Source of the DNA: Anagrus nilaparvatae
Taxonomy: Eukaryota > Arthropoda > Insecta > Hymenoptera > Mymaridae
Direction: 5' to 3'
NCBI GenBank assembly: GCA_022575985.1
Contig: JAKSXM010000206.1
Span: forward strand, 310,001-374,000
DNA: 64,000 nucleotides
In this document: one piece after another, positions 14,833 to 26,800 of the stretch
Layout: every line of letters starts with the position of its first letter
Numbering within the stretch: the stretch's first letter is position 1
Notes under the pieces: model-generated
Told to the model about the DNA's origin: nothing
The model's input: only the letters and a program-made list of their open reading frames with translations
The model's database searches: none
Translations under genes and position numbers: made by a program

Positions 14833-15585
14833 AATAAACATTTCAAAAGATTCTGTAAATTTTACCCTAATTTAGGGGTTGATACCTCCTTACCTAGGGG
14901 TTGTAGGTAAAAATGGACCTCAAAAATGAAAAGAGCGACCCAAAAAACCTAATAGGTGACGTTTTTAGCTCAAAATATTCACTTTTTCATATAAAAATAT
15001 TCAACTGCCCCTGGATGGTCGATTAGGAGCTAATGGGTTAAGTAAATGAAAACTTAAATAATTAAAAATATTCAATCTTTCATTCATTTTTAAAGAATAT
15101 AATTTTCTCAGAAAAGTTATGTAATTCTTGAAATAATTAACTAATTGTAAGTTATACCTGAACTATAGATGAGTGAGTTCGATTATAAGGGTGTCCTACC
15201 TAAAAAAGATGCCATGAATCTAGGGTGCCACCAGTGGCGGAATTAAAAATTTTTTCAGGGGGTCAAAAATTTACGTTTTTATAAAAATTTTTTAAATTTG
15301 ACAAATTTTTATTAAAACACTGTACATTTTTGGTTTTTAAGAGGGGGTGATTGCCTCCTTCGCCCCCCGTTGGATCCGTTACTGTGACAGCAGAAATAAG
15401 AATATTTTGACTGAATTTGCAAAAAGCCAAAAACATAAAAATGGCTGCCAAAAATCCAGGATTTGCCCTAGAGAGCTAAAATTGGCTGAGGATGATTATT
15501 TTGAGTTTTACTCTCGGAAAAAAATAGTGTGGACCAAATTCTGCGACCTTTCAATTCAATTTGGCCCATCTGAAGAACTCAATGG

Positions 15586-16183
15586 AAACTGAGCCTAAGT
15601 TGAACTGAAAATTCGTTGAAATCAGTAAAAAAAATTTTTTTCCGAAATTATAAACTGTACAAAATAGAATCCTGTAACAATTTCAAGCTTTCTAAATCCA
15701 TTTATAAATTTTAGGCAGCTATTTTCATTTTTTGATCATTAAAAAAATAACTTTATTTATTTTTTTGCAACGCATTTTAAAAATAATTTAAAACGTGGAT
15801 TAATGGTCACGAAATTTTATCAACAGACATAAACATTTGTAAATGTTTTTTATATTTACATAAAATTTTTTGAGGACTTGAAATCTGAATTTACATTATT
15901 ATTTATGTAATAATTAATTCATTTATTACAACATAAAATATAAAATTATACAATAACTAAAATAATTATTAATCGAATATAATATTGGCCCTGATTTTTA
16001 TCAAAATTTTAAGGAAATCTCACTGTTTTAATGGAATCGAAAGTTAAATATTAGTGGAGTAGCTTATTGTTAGTTACAATTTTAGAAAAAACTACTAGGA
16101 CCAATTTTTTACGACCCAACTTACGATATCATTTGACATGAAATCCCTCAAAATTGTAATTATTTTGTATTACTGTTAATATT
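15586..16183. other. AT-rich spacer
   Basis: I see nothing supportable here beyond low-complexity AT-rich DNA between two repeat elements. Confidence 0.4.
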
Positions 16184-16185
16184 TA

Positions 16186-16572
16186 CACTGTAAAAAGTAA
16201 CTTTCTTATATTAACAAAAAAATTAGAACATTTTCGAAAAAATTTGTAAATATTCGAAAAAAATCGTATATTTAATAAATTTAGTATATTAACAAAAAAT
16301 TCGAGTATTCTCGATTTTTTTTTGGGAATTCGCAAGAAAAATTAATAATTTACAATTTTTTTTCGAAAATTTACAAAAATTAGTTGTGAATTTACTACTT
16401 TTTTCGTAAAATCACAAAAAAAAATCGAGAATTCTCAAATTTTTCGATAATGTACTAAATTTAGTAAATTGACGATTTTTATCGAATATTTACAAAATTT
16501 TTTTAAAATTCGCTGATTTTTCGAAAAAATTCTATTTTTTTTGTAAATCTAAGAAAGTTACTTTTTACAGTG
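16186..16572. mobile_element. MITE, 387 bp, TA-flanked, CACTGTAAAAAGTAAC ends
   Basis: The terminal inverted repeats CACTGTAAAAAGTAACTTTC and its complement are bounded by TA on both sides (16184-16185 and 16573-16574). The arms pair over most of their length around a centre near 16380 (TCGAGAATTCTC-type motifs). It is non-coding. It ends about 33 bp beyond the stop codon of the kinase gene, so it probably lies in, or limits, that gene's 3' UTR. Confidence 0.75.
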
Positions 16573-16606
16573 TACATTTAAATATTTAATCTATAATTAA
16601 ATAATT

Positions 16607-17555
16607 TTACATTTCAATCTGATTATAAATGTTTAAAATAGTTTCAATTTTTGGTGTTTCATTTATCTCATTTGTTACTAAATCCGTTAAAATTTCCATT
16701 AAAGGCAATGGCACTTCTGGTATATTTGAAATAATACCACCATCTGACATTGTTATTCTTTTTTGATAATCTTCTTCACAATACAAAAATATCAATACTT
16801 TTGCAACACCAATAACATCATCTTTAACACCATTATAATAATTAATTAAAGAAACATAATCACTATAAGCATTTAAACTTTCTGGCAAATCTAAACTGTC
16901 GCTCATACCAAAATCAATTAATTTAATATTATATTCTGAATTAATTAATATATTATCTAATTTGATATCATTATGTGCTATTTTATTATCATGTAAATAT
17001 TTAATTCCTTCACAAATCTGCATACCAATATAATTTTTAATTGCAATATTTAAATTTTTATTTGAATCAGAATCAAATAAATTTTCTAATATCCCACCAT
17101 TAAAATAATCAATAACAATATTAAAATAATTTTCAGTTAAATAAACAGCTAATGTTGTTATTAAATTATTATGATTTATTTTATCTGATATGAAAATTTC
17201 TTTCAAAATTGATATTTCATTAGCATAATTAATTATTTCTCTTGATTTTATAACAACATCTTTATCCAACCAAATACCTCTCCATATTGAACCTTGTATT
17301 CCTTCACCAATAAAATTAAGCAATTTAATATCACTTTCATCAATTATTGGTATTTTTAAATTAAGATTTATTAATTTATTTTTTTGTTCTTCTAAAAAAT
17401 TTATTTCATTTGATGATAATACTAAATTTATCTGTTTTAAGTAAATGTTTTTAAAAAAATATTAGGCAATTTTTTTTTTTAAGTAATATTTTTAAATATT
17501 TTTTGAATAAACTTACGTAATTATTTAAAATATAAATAAAAATTAAATATTTCAT
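16607..17555 (-). CDS. Small protein kinase with hydrophobic N terminus
   Basis: Two exons, 17555-17517 and 17431-16607, separated by an 85-nt intron (donor GTAAGT, acceptor AAACAG, phase 0), give 287 residues. The ATG at 17555 is the only one that keeps the frame into the kinase exon. Residues 1-20 are hydrophobic (MKYLIFIYIL...) and resemble a signal peptide. The kinase domain follows: Gly loop GEGIQGS (55-61), VVIK lysine (about 75), helix-C Glu (about 85), HNDIKLDN catalytic loop (166-173) and DFG (186-188). This is a protein Ser/Thr/Tyr kinase fold, closest in style to tyrosine-kinase-like enzymes. Oddities are HND in place of HRD, no clear APE motif, and no other domain. Catalytic Lys, Asp and DFG Asp are present, so activity is plausible. 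Substrate and pathway are unknown. Confidence 0.75.
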
Positions 17556-17622
17556 TTTTTCATTCCTTAGTTGGTTTATTCAACAGTTATACAATTACAA
17601 GATTAGTTAATACTCATAAAAA

Positions 17623-17630
17623 TATTTATA
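17623..17630 (-). promoter_or_regulatory. TATA-like box of kinase gene
   Basis: TATAAATA on the minus strand lies 68 bp upstream of the ATG at 17555, a reasonable spacing for a core promoter plus short leader. In such AT-rich DNA the match alone is weak evidence. Confidence 0.35.
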
Positions 17631-17639
17631 TATTTGAGG

Positions 17640-18137
17640 CATTAAAATTTTTTAAATAAAATTTTTTAATATTTTTAAAAAACGTGATATAGATAAAGAA
17701 ATTTATTTAAAAAAAAAAACATTAAAAATATGTTTTGTTGATGATTTGAACGCCTTGAGCGTTGATTACCTATATTTACATAAGTGTATAGAGTGAAAAC
17801 TATATTTAGGGGCTGCTTTATTACCTTTTTTATAAAATTGTATTTTTTAAAAATTATTTTTAGAATTATTATTCATAAAATATTGAAATTAATAAATAAT
17901 ACATTTAGTTTTAAACAAAATGGTCTATTAATTATGGATCGATCATTTTATAATATCGTCAAAAAACTAATAAACAAAATATTTCTATAATTATATGGAA
18001 TAATAATTTATTAACGGAAACGAAATTAACTGCAGAAACGTTTAAGGATAATTAGTTGAGTTTAAGAATATAAGGCATCTTATTGTTAGTATAGAAAAAA
18101 TAACAGAATATTTAATATTTTATAAAAAATTTAGTAA
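17640..18137. other. Intergenic region between kinase and cuticle-like gene
   Basis: AT-rich DNA with no supported gene. It holds the probable promoter region of the kinase on one side and the 3' end of the cuticle-like gene on the other. Confidence 0.4.
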
Positions 18138-18143
18138 TTTATT
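18138..18143 (-). terminator. AATAAA polyadenylation signal, cuticle-like gene
   Basis: AATAAA on the minus strand about 90 bp beyond the TAA stop at 18234-18236, suitably placed for 3' end formation. The motif is common in AT-rich DNA, so confidence is moderate. Confidence 0.4.
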
Positions 18144-18233
18144 AAAAAATCAAATTATAATAAAACTAATATAACAATAAATATTTTGTATAACCAAAAT
18201 ATGAAAGTAATACTGTAGTAAAATATTTTTCAC

Positions 18234-19625
18234 TTAAGCGTAACCACCATCATTAGTATAAATTCCACTTGAAACAGATGCTGATGATGAGTGGTTAGCT
18301 TCATAACTGATTCCAGTTGCAACTTGAGTATGTTGTTCAACTTGGTGTTCAACTGGAGCTGGTGCACTTTGTTGTATAACGTAGGTTACTGGTGCTGGGG
18401 CAGGTGCTGGTGCAGATTGAGTGTAAACATATTGTACTTGAGTTGGTGCTGAGACTTCATGTTGATGTACTGGAGCAGGTGCACTTGGGGCTGGGATGTA
18501 GGTTACAGATGGGGCTGGAGCACTTTGTTCAACGTATTGTTCAATACGATGGTGTTCAACATGTACTGGAGCTGGAGCACTTGGGATTTGAACGTATGTT
18601 ACAGCTGGAGCTGGGGCGCTTTGAGCTGGAATGTAGGTGGTTGCTGGGGCTGATACTTGTTCTACGTGGCTTTCAACTTGTTGTGCAGGTTGTGATACGT
18701 AAACGTATTGAACTGGTGCAGGAGCTGGAGCAGCTACTTGATGTTGAACAGGAGCACTTTGAGCAACAACTTGTTGTTCAACGTGGTGTTGGACTGGTGC
18801 GCTTTGAGCAACAACGTGTTGTTCAAAATGTTGTTGGACTGGTGCGCTTTGAGCAGCAACGTGTTGTTCAACATGGTGTTGAACTTGAGCAACAACTTGT
18901 TGAACTGGTGCGCTTTGAGCAACGACGTGTTGAACTGGTGCAGCAACTTGTTGAACTGGTGCGCTTTGAGCAACGACGTGTTGTTCAACGTGGTGTTGAA
19001 CTGGAGCAGCAACTTGTTGAACTGGTGCGCTTTGAGCAACAACGTGTTGTTCAACGTGGTGTTGAACTGGAGCACTTTGTACTTGAATATATCTTATGGT
19101 TGGTGCTGGGGCAGAAACTTGGTGATGTTCAACATGGTGATGAACTGGAGCTGGTGCGCTTTGTACAGAAACGTAATGTTCTACTGGAGCTGGTGCAGTT
19201 TGTACAGAAAAGTGTTGTTCTACTGGAGCTGGTGCACTTTGGGCAGAAGCGTAATGTTCTACTGGAGCTGGAAGGTAAGTGGCAGATGGTTCTGGAGCAG
19301 AAGCCTATAAAAAAATGGTAAATAAATTATTAAAATATGGAGATTACAAATTTTTTTTGCTAATAAATTTTGAACGATAGTTGTAAAAATATCCCTTAAA
19401 CTGTAAATTTATTATACTTACAGCTGGTTGTTGGTAACTATATCCTTGATTAACTAAATGGCTAACATCTCTTTTAAATTTGCCACTTGGTGCAGCTGAA
19501 GCTACAGCAAAAACCTAAAAACAAAGACAATAAATTTAGCAAAAATGTTTATTTAAAAAAATTAACTAAATATTTTTTTTCTAAACAAATAAACGTACAG
19601 CTAAAGAAACTAAGAAGAACTTCAT
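18234..19625 (-). CDS. Secreted Ala/Pro/Val/Gln/His repeat protein (cuticle-like)
   Basis: Three exons, 19625-19599, 19514-19422 and 19304-18234, with introns of 84 and 117 nt (GT...AG), give 396 residues. The main exon is open over its whole length but has no internal ATG, so it is easily missed. Exon 1 plus exon 2 encode a clear signal peptide (MKFFLVSLA + VFAVASAAP), then a KFKRD stretch and NQGYSYQQPA. Exon 3 is almost entirely repeats: SAPAPVEH/VTYV units at both ends and, in the middle, copies of a unit of about 22 residues of the type AQSAPVQQVAAPVQHHVEQ. The tail ends YTNDGGYA. No chitin-binding R&R consensus is visible. Low-complexity Ala-Pro-Val secreted proteins of this sort occur among insect cuticle and matrix proteins; that role is inference from composition. 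Confidence 0.82.
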
Positions 19626-19671
19626 GTTTGATAGTTAAAATTGAATTTGTCTCTTAATGTAAAATGAAGCT

Positions 19672-19680
19672 CTATTTATA
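19672..19680 (-). promoter_or_regulatory. TATA box of cuticle-like gene
   Basis: TATAAATAG on the minus strand lies 47-55 bp upstream of the ATG at 19625. This spacing predicts a transcription start near 19650 and a leader of about 25 nt, a typical compact insect promoter. Confidence 0.6.
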
Positions 19681-19689
19681 TGATCATCC

Positions 19690-22020
19690 TTTCATCTTAC
19701 TTTTTTGGTAACTAGTAAAAATTTTTTTAGTAGTAGGGATATCATTACAAAAATAAAAATAAAAACAGTAAATCAAAAAAAAAATCTCACTTTCGAAATT
19801 AATTTCGATGTTATTCAATTAATTCATACTCATCAATAAATTCTTGTTATTTAAGTTATAATTTATGTAAATAAAGTATAATAGTTGAGAAATGATATCT
19901 GAAACGATTAAAATTGCCAATTTATTTATTTAAATAGTGTATTTCACATTTCACTTTTGTCATATAATATATTTTGTAATTTAAATTAATTTATATCTGT
20001 TTAGTTTACATAATCAAATTAATTCATGTTAAATTATTAAAAAGTTTTTTTATTTTAAAGAATCTTTTTTTTAAATTTAATTTAATCAAAATTTTATATC
20101 AAATTACTTAATAACAGGGTTTGAGTTTCAGGGAATGAGTTACATGGTCTTCAAGTAAAAAAAAGTTTTCTTAAATTTTTAGCCTTTTAGATCTTACTCT
20201 CTCTTTGTTACACTGAAAATCATTTCCATCGCAAGTGGAAAATTTTATTTTTCTACAGTACTTTTTATCTTTCATTAAAAATTTCGTCATTTCTACGCAA
20301 ATACTTCGAAAAATACCTTCACACAGGATTTTCTGAGGGGCCCCAATTTTCAGTAAGATTTTAATTTGGTCACTTGATTTAGAAACAAATTAAAATTTCG
20401 TATAAAACAATTTTTGAAACATCGTTTATAATTTTTGATCTAGCAGCTTTAAATTTAAAATGACCACAACAAATTTTTACACTAAAAGTGTACATTTTTG
20501 TTTTTCAGCTTTGCCCTCAACTGGATATGTCGTTATTTTTATTAAAATTAATAGAAACAAACAAGTCATTTATAAATTACTCGTTATTTACTAATTATTC
20601 TTATAAGAACAACAAAAAGAAAATTTAGCATTATGAAAATATTTTGGAAAATACTTTTTATTTCCATATTCATTAGAGTGTGTCTTAATTTTTTTTTTCT
20701 CGATATTTTTATAAAAAACCCCCAGCTTAAGGATTTTGATTTTCGTTTTTTTTAACCTGTGCCGCCGAGCACTTGAAGTTTCTCATTTAAATAACATGTA
20801 AATTTTTAGTTTTCAGCTTTACAAATTTTTACAGAGGCCACAAAGCGTTTTAAAAAGCTAATTTTACATGCTTTAATATGTTGTAAAGACATGCAAACAA
20901 CCCTGCATCCATTCCAAAGGAAATTCTGGGGCTAAAAACGCAAATTTACATGTTGGCTCAATCTTATAAAACAGGGTTCTTCTGTAATTTTCGATAAAAC
21001 GCTGCATCATCAAAAACTAACCAACACCCTTCTGGTCTGGTTGGTCTATTTTTTTGGTGTAAGTGTCGCCTTTCAAATGACGTAAACAATGTATTTTTAT
21101 CATTGGTCCTCTCATCACTATAGCCAAGTAATATTCATATTACTTTGAAATTATTTAAAAATACTTTTAGTTTTTTTATTAATTTATCTATATTTCACCG
21201 TGTGTTTGATAATAAAATTTTATAGCCGAATGGTCAATGGTAAATTAAATGTTAGATATTTTTATATTCAGCTGGTGTAAAATTCATAGAAAATAATGTA
21301 TCTATACATTTTTTATTAAAATAATGTTAATTATTAGAGATCTAAAGACTTAGCTCTCTGAATCCTAAAAATTTCCGAAACCTAAAAGAATATCTAAAAA
21401 TGAAATTACAATAATACTATGTTGGGAACATTTTTTTCGATAAAACTTTCAATTAATTTCATTTTTTATTATCAGTAGTACACACTAAACCTAAAAGAAT
21501 TTTTTGTTACCCGCAGAAAAGAATTATTATTTATTTAATTCATTTGATGAGAGAAATTATTTTGTGGTTAATTCTATAAAAAAATTTATTTTCAATTTAA
21601 TTCTTTTTGAACAGGATTAAAATAAAAATAATTTGTTTTAAAAGAATTTATTATTATTTTTTTTATTATTATTTTCCCTCATTGCACAAAACAATTTGAT
21701 ATCTAGCTTATATTGTCTCCTTCCCATTCCTTAAAGAAAAAAAAATTATTGTCGCTGTTAACAAAATTTTTTTCAAAAAATTATTAAAGTTATATTTTAA
21801 TAAGATTTTTATTTTTAATCTTTTAATGTATAAATACCCATTTTACATTAAATTAAGTTTTTATATAATTAAATGAGATAAAATATTTTTTTTCTTCGAA
21901 AAATTACTATTTTCAATAATTATCTCAAATAAATAAAAATTAAAGAAATTCTTTGATAAGCGATAAGTGCTAATAAAGAAAGGCCTCAATTTTTGGACCT
22001 CCTAATATAATTGCTATAAA
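19690..22020. other. Intergenic region with dispersed repeats
   Basis: No supported gene. It includes the long direct duplication described separately (20545-21405) and AT-rich filler. A CACTGAAAAT-type repeat end lies at 20213-20222. Confidence 0.45.
20545..21405 (+). repeat. Copy A of a direct duplication also found at 40565-40925
   Basis: The flanks, 20545-20690 and 21130-21405, match 40565-40925 in the same orientation and order. Shared anchors include TTATTCTTATAAGAAC, CATATTTCACC-type and GTGTTTGATAATAAAATT blocks, GAATGGT(C/T)AATGGTAAATT, and AGAGATCTAAAGACTT. This copy is interrupted by about 440 bp (20690-21130) absent from the other. One copy lies upstream and the other downstream of the Toll pair. 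Confidence 0.65.
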
Positions 22021-22029
22021 CTTTTAGAA

Positions 22030-23420
22030 TAAAATATTTTAGTTAGAAGAAAATTTATGACGAACTCTTATTCAGTTACAATGAATCTGTTGAGTCTAAT
22101 AATTTTTTGTGAGTATTTTAAAAATTATCATTCAAAAAAAATTAAAAAACTCTGCCAAGTTATTGGCACTATCGTTCCTCAATAGCAATAACAAAATGAT
22201 CTTTTCCTTGATACTGTCAGATTAATCTCATGGAAAAAATTAGGTTTTTTACATAAAAAAAAGAAAATTTTTCTACACCAGTACATAATCTTCTTTTATG
22301 TTAATTATGTCTTCTAGACAGTTTTTGGTGTAGCTGGCCCAATTAATTACACCGGTTATAACAAAAATAAAAAAAAATTTTACTATTTTTAAATTGAGAA
22401 ATAAATTATGGAAAATATATTGATAATAAAACGATATTTCTAAAACTAATACTTTCATATAAAAAAATTAATTACTAGGTCTATAAAGAATAAAAAAGTT
22501 GTTGTTTTTTGCATTTTTTGGTGGCAAAGGTTTAGAAAGAATAGGTTTTCAAAAAACTAATTATATCAGATCCAAGGAATCGAGTAAAAGCAAAGTTTCT
22601 AAATTAATACTTTCATAGAAAAATATGAGGTACTATGTCCAAAAAAAAAAAAATAATGGTGTATTTTTTATTTTCTTATTTAAAAAATTTTAAAAGAAAA
22701 ATTTCCAAAAAATTAAATATCAAATCCAAAAAATCGAGTAAAAACGATGTTTTTAAAATTAATACTTTCGAAGAAAAAAATTAGTTACTACGTCCGAAAA
22801 TAAAAAAAAATTCGGTGTTTTTTGTATTTTTTGGTGGCAAAAATTTTAAGATAAAAGTTTTTAAAAATCAATTATTAGATTAGAGATATCGAGTAAAAAC
22901 GATAATTCTAGATATTAGTACTTTCAAAGAAAAAAATGAAGTACTACGTCTGAGAAGAAAAAATTTTGCTGTTTTTTTTTTTTTTTATGAACGCAAAAAA
23001 TGTTAAGAAAAAATTTTTTTTTAAATAACGTATCGCAGATCCAAAAATTGACTTTAAACGATATTTAAAAAAAATTTGGTATTTTTCTGGTATTTTTTTG
23101 TATTTTTTCGATTTTTGAGATTTTCAAAAAAATTATTAAAAGATTCAAAATATCGATTAAAAACGATATTAATACTGAATATTAGTACTTCTGTGGAAAA
23201 AAATGAGGTACTACAGCCAATTTAAAAAAAAAAAGTGCCTCGAGATTTTTTGGTGAAAAAAATTTTGAAAAAAAAATTAGGTCTAGATTTTTAAAAAACG
23301 GTTTTTTTAGCTTCCTGAGGTCTCAAAACCTGCTAATATGCCAAAAAATCAGAAATCAAAATTTCACATGAAACAATGGTTTCTCTGTAAGAAACCAAAA
23401 TGAATTTTAAATTAATAGAC
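22030..23420 (+). repeat. Tandem array, unit about 150-170 bp
   Basis: Successive diverged units carry the same ordered motifs: CGAGTAAAA(A/G)CGA, AATTAATACTTTC, ACTACGTCC, then TTTTTTGGTGGCAAA. Five to six units fit between about 22400 and 23280. The flanks (ATTGGCACTATCGTTCCTCA at 22161-22180; a GTCTCAAAACCTGC-type 3' end near 23330) recur with a partial unit at 28690-29130 and inverted at 62790-63250. It is therefore an interspersed element with an internal tandem array. It ends about 330 bp before the first transcribed segment of the Toll locus. Confidence 0.6.
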
Positions 23421-23755
23421 TTGTATAACCTGAGAATTTTCTAATTCAAAATCGCACCTGCAAACTTTTTTTGACAAATGTTTGGCTTACCCAAAACCTG
23501 ATGCAGAAAAAAATAGCTTCTAAACAGCTTACAAAAAGCAGCTTGCAGACCTAAATGTAGTGGTCTCACCTTATAACTCCCTCAAAAAAATATTATTAAT
23601 TGATTATGAATAGAAAAGATTAATAGAAATAGAAAAAAACTGTTGACCTTATTAAATGGTGTGTAAAAAAAAAGATTTCATTGTTATTCATATCTATATA
23701 TATTTTTTTTCTCTGTAAAATAGAACCATTAGCTTGTTCAACGTTATTTGAGAAG

Positions 23756-23861
23756 GTAAGAATTAGATTCATTTTGTCAGTTTATTTTTCTTAAAAGTAA
23801 ATTTAATTAAAAAATTTATAAGAATATAATTCTTTCTTAAAGATGATCTGATTTTTTTTAG
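23756..23861 (+). other. Probable 5' UTR intron of Toll gene 1
   Basis: GAGAAG|GTAAGAA at 23756 and a T-rich tract ending TTTTTTTTAG at 23861, three bases before the ATG, form good splice sites. A matching acceptor (ATTATTTTTAG at 33290) sits just upstream of the gene 2 ATG, which supports a conserved 5' UTR intron. Confidence 0.55.
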
Positions 23862-23864
23862 AAT

Positions 23865-26800
23865 ATGAAAATGTACTGCAGCTACATAATATTTTTCTTT
23901 TTAATAATTAACTTTGGATACATTAAAACTGAAGTTAATTGTAAAAATTACGACCAATGTAATTGCGAAGAAGAAAATGAAGTTACTTTCAGAATTGAAT
24001 GTCAAAATGGCACGCAGAAAATATTAAGTGGAATTGAACATGTCGAAGACGAAACGGTATTTGAAAATTTCATAAGTGAGGTTGTTTACGAAAACTTTAC
24101 TGGTACTTTAAAAAATTCAGATCTTCACATTTATCCGAATCTAACGACGCTCAAAATAAATGAAGTTCATGATGGTAGAATTGCTAATGATCTTCTTAAA
24201 GGTAAAGAACGATTTTTTAAAGAAATATATAGATTGTATTTAATTAAAATAAAAATACTTATTTCAGGATTGGATAATTTAGAAAAGCTCGAAATTCATG
24301 CTTCCTCTCTTGAAATTCCATTAAATCTTTTTGAAGATGTTAAAAAATTAACAGATTTGCATATTTGTTACAATAAAAAGTTGCAATTGAGAAAAAATTT
24401 ATTCACTGGACTTACAAATTTGAAAAATCTTTATCTACCCAATAATTATATAACCAGTATTGACTCTGAAAGTTTTGAAGGCTTAATAAATGTCGAAGAT
24501 TTGTATCTGGAAAATAATAAAATTCAAGAGATTCATGAAAATTCTTTCAAATATCTTAAGAGGTTAAACTATATTGATTTGATTGGTAATAATTTCACGT
24601 CACTTCCAGAAAAATTGTTTTTTAATAATCCTAATCTTGATACTTTTGTGCTTAAGAATAATCAACAAAAGATGTACAAATTACCAGAGAAATTTTTGTC
24701 TAAAAGATTCTCTTTGCTTTTTGTTTACCTTTCCGATATTGGTTTATATGAAGTGAGCGAAAATTTGTTCAAAGGATCTTTTAAAATTGTTCGCATTGAA
24801 CTTTCAAATAATTTTATTGCTAATCTTCCCAAAAACATTTTTAACGGACTTAAAGAATTGTCGCATCTTGAATTGAATGGCAACCGTCTTCAAGCTATAA
24901 CAAATGGATTGTTCGAAACTAATCTAAATCTTGATTACATAGATTTGTCAAGCAATCACTTAAGGTCAATTAATCGGTGAGTATTGAATGCCAATTAAAT
25001 TTATATTTTTTACTGGTTGTTTTAATTTTTTTCGCAGGGATGATTTCAAAAATTTAAAGAAATTAAGAAATCTTATATTATCAGACAATGAAATAGTCTT
25101 CATGGATGCTGGAGCTTTCCGTCATTTGTACAGTTTAGAAGAAATTTCACTGTCAAAAAATAATATTTCATTTGAAAATGTTATTAGCAACAAGGAAAAT
25201 TCATCTGAATTATTTTATAATTCCCCATTTCTTACAGAAATAGATTTGTCGTTCAATAACATTAGTACTTTTGACAATGAACTGATAAAGAAATTTAGAG
25301 ATGTTCTTAAGGTTTATGATAAAACTTCTCCTGATACTGTAAGTAAATATTTAATTATTTATTTATTAGGGTGCATTTAAGTTTATCCTGGTACAGTTAA
25401 TCATAATACGGTATTACATAATCTAATTTCACTTTTAATTTTTTTTTTTGGTTTCTTTTTATAAGTCGGGCCTCCACCAATGTATTTCGTAACCCACTTT
25501 TTTACTTTTTAGTGAATAAAAATAGACTTATTATATGTTTTTTGACCTGCTAAATCCGAATCTTGGGTCTATTTGAACCAAAAAGTGGCAGATTAATGGT
25601 TATTAACAAAGTATTGCAAAATTAGCCCAAAATTAAGCAAAATTGAGTTGTAAATATTAAATAGCTTCAAAAATTTGTGAGTCAAGCAAAATTTTCTGAT
25701 ATAATTTAACTTACAGTATATAAATTTTTAATATTTAATACTTTAGATTAATTATTTAAACAATTTACAATTGTTTAAACAATTTGTAAATGTTAATTAC
25801 TTTTTTAGATTAAGAGTAAATGCGGCAATAAGTTACATGCATTTTTTTATGTCCTGAATACAAAATAAAGCTTAATTTCACGAAAAATTTAAAGGTTCGA
25901 ATGTTTACTTAATTTTCAATAATATATTGAATACACTTATAGTATCAAGGGCGCAAAAGTTTCGGTACTAGCGTTGTCACTAAAATGAGTGCTCATCGAA
26001 GCTGGGCTAGAGTGATAAATAGGAGCTCAGGCTATTTTCTGATGTATATTAAAAATGTGAATAGAAAAATTCAAGGATAATTTATAATATTTTGTTCAAA
26101 AAACTTTTAATTGTTTAAAAAATCGCCAAAATAATTTTATTTAAAATTGATATTCGAATTAAGGATATAATAAAATACGTATAATTCAGTATTCGACTTA
26201 GTTTTAACCCAAAAAAGTAATTAACATTTAAAAATTATTTAAACTATCGCTTGTCTAAAATTGAAATTCAGCTTTAAATTCGTATACAGGGTATAAAAAA
26301 TACATGTAACTTAATGTCGCACTCAGTTTTGATCCAAAAACTATCTATTAACATTTACAAATTGTTTAAACAATTGAAAATTGTTTAAATAATTAATCTA
26401 AAGTATTAAATATTAAAAATTTATATACTGTAAGTTAAATTATATCAGAAAATTTTGCTTGACTCACAAATTTTTGAAGCTTGTTAACATTTGCAACTCA
26501 GTTTTGCTGAATTTTGGGCTAATTTTGCAATAATTTGTTAATAACAATTAATCTACCACTTTTAGATCAAAATAGAACCAGGATTCGGATTCAGCAGGTC
26601 AAAAAACATATAATACGCCTATATTTTTATTCACGGACCTTAAAAATTAATAAGTGGGTTACCAAATACATACATTGGTGGCGGCCCGACTATATGTATG
26701 TATTGAATAATCTTATATTTGCATAATTAGTAAACTAATTTCAATTTAAATTCAAGAGAGAAGGTTTCTTTTCACTGGATTAAATTTTTGATAAATTTTA

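Larger units (their letters stand above)
11485..15585. mobile_element. Large nested inverted repeat, about 4.1 kb
   Basis: The outer left arm (11500-11660: GGGTCGCAGAAGTTGG, GCCAATTTTAGCTTTCTAGG, TTTTTGGCAACCATTTTTG) reappears inverted at 15430-15560. A second arm pair is 12320-12500 against 14860-15045: a block with TCGACCATCC and another with CCTACAACCCCTAGGTAAGG. Several direct and inverted copies of the latter lie between (12394-13190). The core is a separate 1.5-kb palindrome. Short open frames here are mirror-image artefacts, and no transposase-like sequence is visible. Confidence 0.75.

Noticed and set aside
18459..19310. Plus-strand open frames of 309 and 200 codons (Leu/Val/Gln or Trp/Asn-rich)
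   Set aside because: Antisense shadows of the cuticle-like exon; the minus-strand frame has a signal peptide, TATA box and splice sites.
24202..24267. Reading Toll gene 1 straight through this segment as coding
   Set aside because: It has GT...AG ends and interrupts an LRR; the paralogue has a different, stop-containing intron at the identical position.
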